Assembly (NCBI GenBank): GCA_019114925.1
Contig: DXEO01000146.1
Location: 1 to 16,499, forward strand
Source: Candidatus Corynebacterium faecipullorum
GTDB taxonomy: Bacteria > Actinomycetota > Actinomycetes > Mycobacteriales > Mycobacteriaceae
DNA: 16,499 nucleotides
Direction of reading: 5' to 3'
Shown: positions 14,027-16,499 of the stretch, piece after piece
Layout: every line of letters starts with the position of its first letter
Numbering within the stretch: the first letter of the stretch is position 1
Notes under the pieces: generated by a model
What the model was told of the DNA's origin: nothing
Seen by the model: the letters and a program-made list of their open reading frames with translations, nothing else
Database searches by the model: none
Program-made: the position numbers and the translations under genes

Positions 14027-16499
<2,473 letters not shown>

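Overview
The window comes from a high-GC actinobacterium, most probably a Corynebacterium. I infer this from the suf operon layout (sufD-sufC-sufS-sufU-sufT), the acn-acnR pair with a C. glutamicum-like AcnR, an ABC-F protein of the Rv1473 type between suf and acn, the neighbouring ACT/UPF0210 pair, and many genes with a TANNNT -10 box 6-8 nt before the start codon (leaderless transcripts). I cannot name the species from the sequence alone.

Layout. Positions 1-3358 (+) hold the distal part of the iron-sulfur assembly operon: the end of sufD, then sufC, sufS, sufU and sufT. Positions 3359-3702 are non-coding but contain a long imperfect stem. Positions 3703-7170 (+) hold an ABC-F ATPase, a nucleoside hydrolase and a DUF2785-like protein whose leader has two hairpins with complementary loops. 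Positions 7167-8434 (-) hold a membrane protein gene and a MerR-family regulator gene broken by one extra base in a run of six Gs; its promoter is a textbook MerR promoter with a 19-bp spacer and a dyad. Positions 8506-10155 (-) hold the conserved UPF0210 and ACT-domain pair. A short divergent region separates them from an NAD(P)-binding protein at 10235-10924 (+). Positions 10960-13234 (-) are a head-to-tail array of three paralogous two-helix membrane protein genes, two of which are broken. Positions 13283-16499 (-) hold acnR and most of acn, separated by a strong terminator-like hairpin.

How it fits together. The suf operon builds Fe-S clusters and the aconitase at the other end is a [4Fe-4S] enzyme controlled by AcnR, so conserved Fe-S and TCA functions bracket a more variable interior. 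That interior has at least three damaged genes (the MerR gene and two of the three array genes). The most unusual content is the membrane-protein array: each unit follows the last after exactly 3 nt, units 2 and 3 carry near-identical leaderless promoters, and the tail of unit 3 seems to be made of duplicated promoter DNA. I found no CRISPR array, insertion sequence, tRNA or rRNA.
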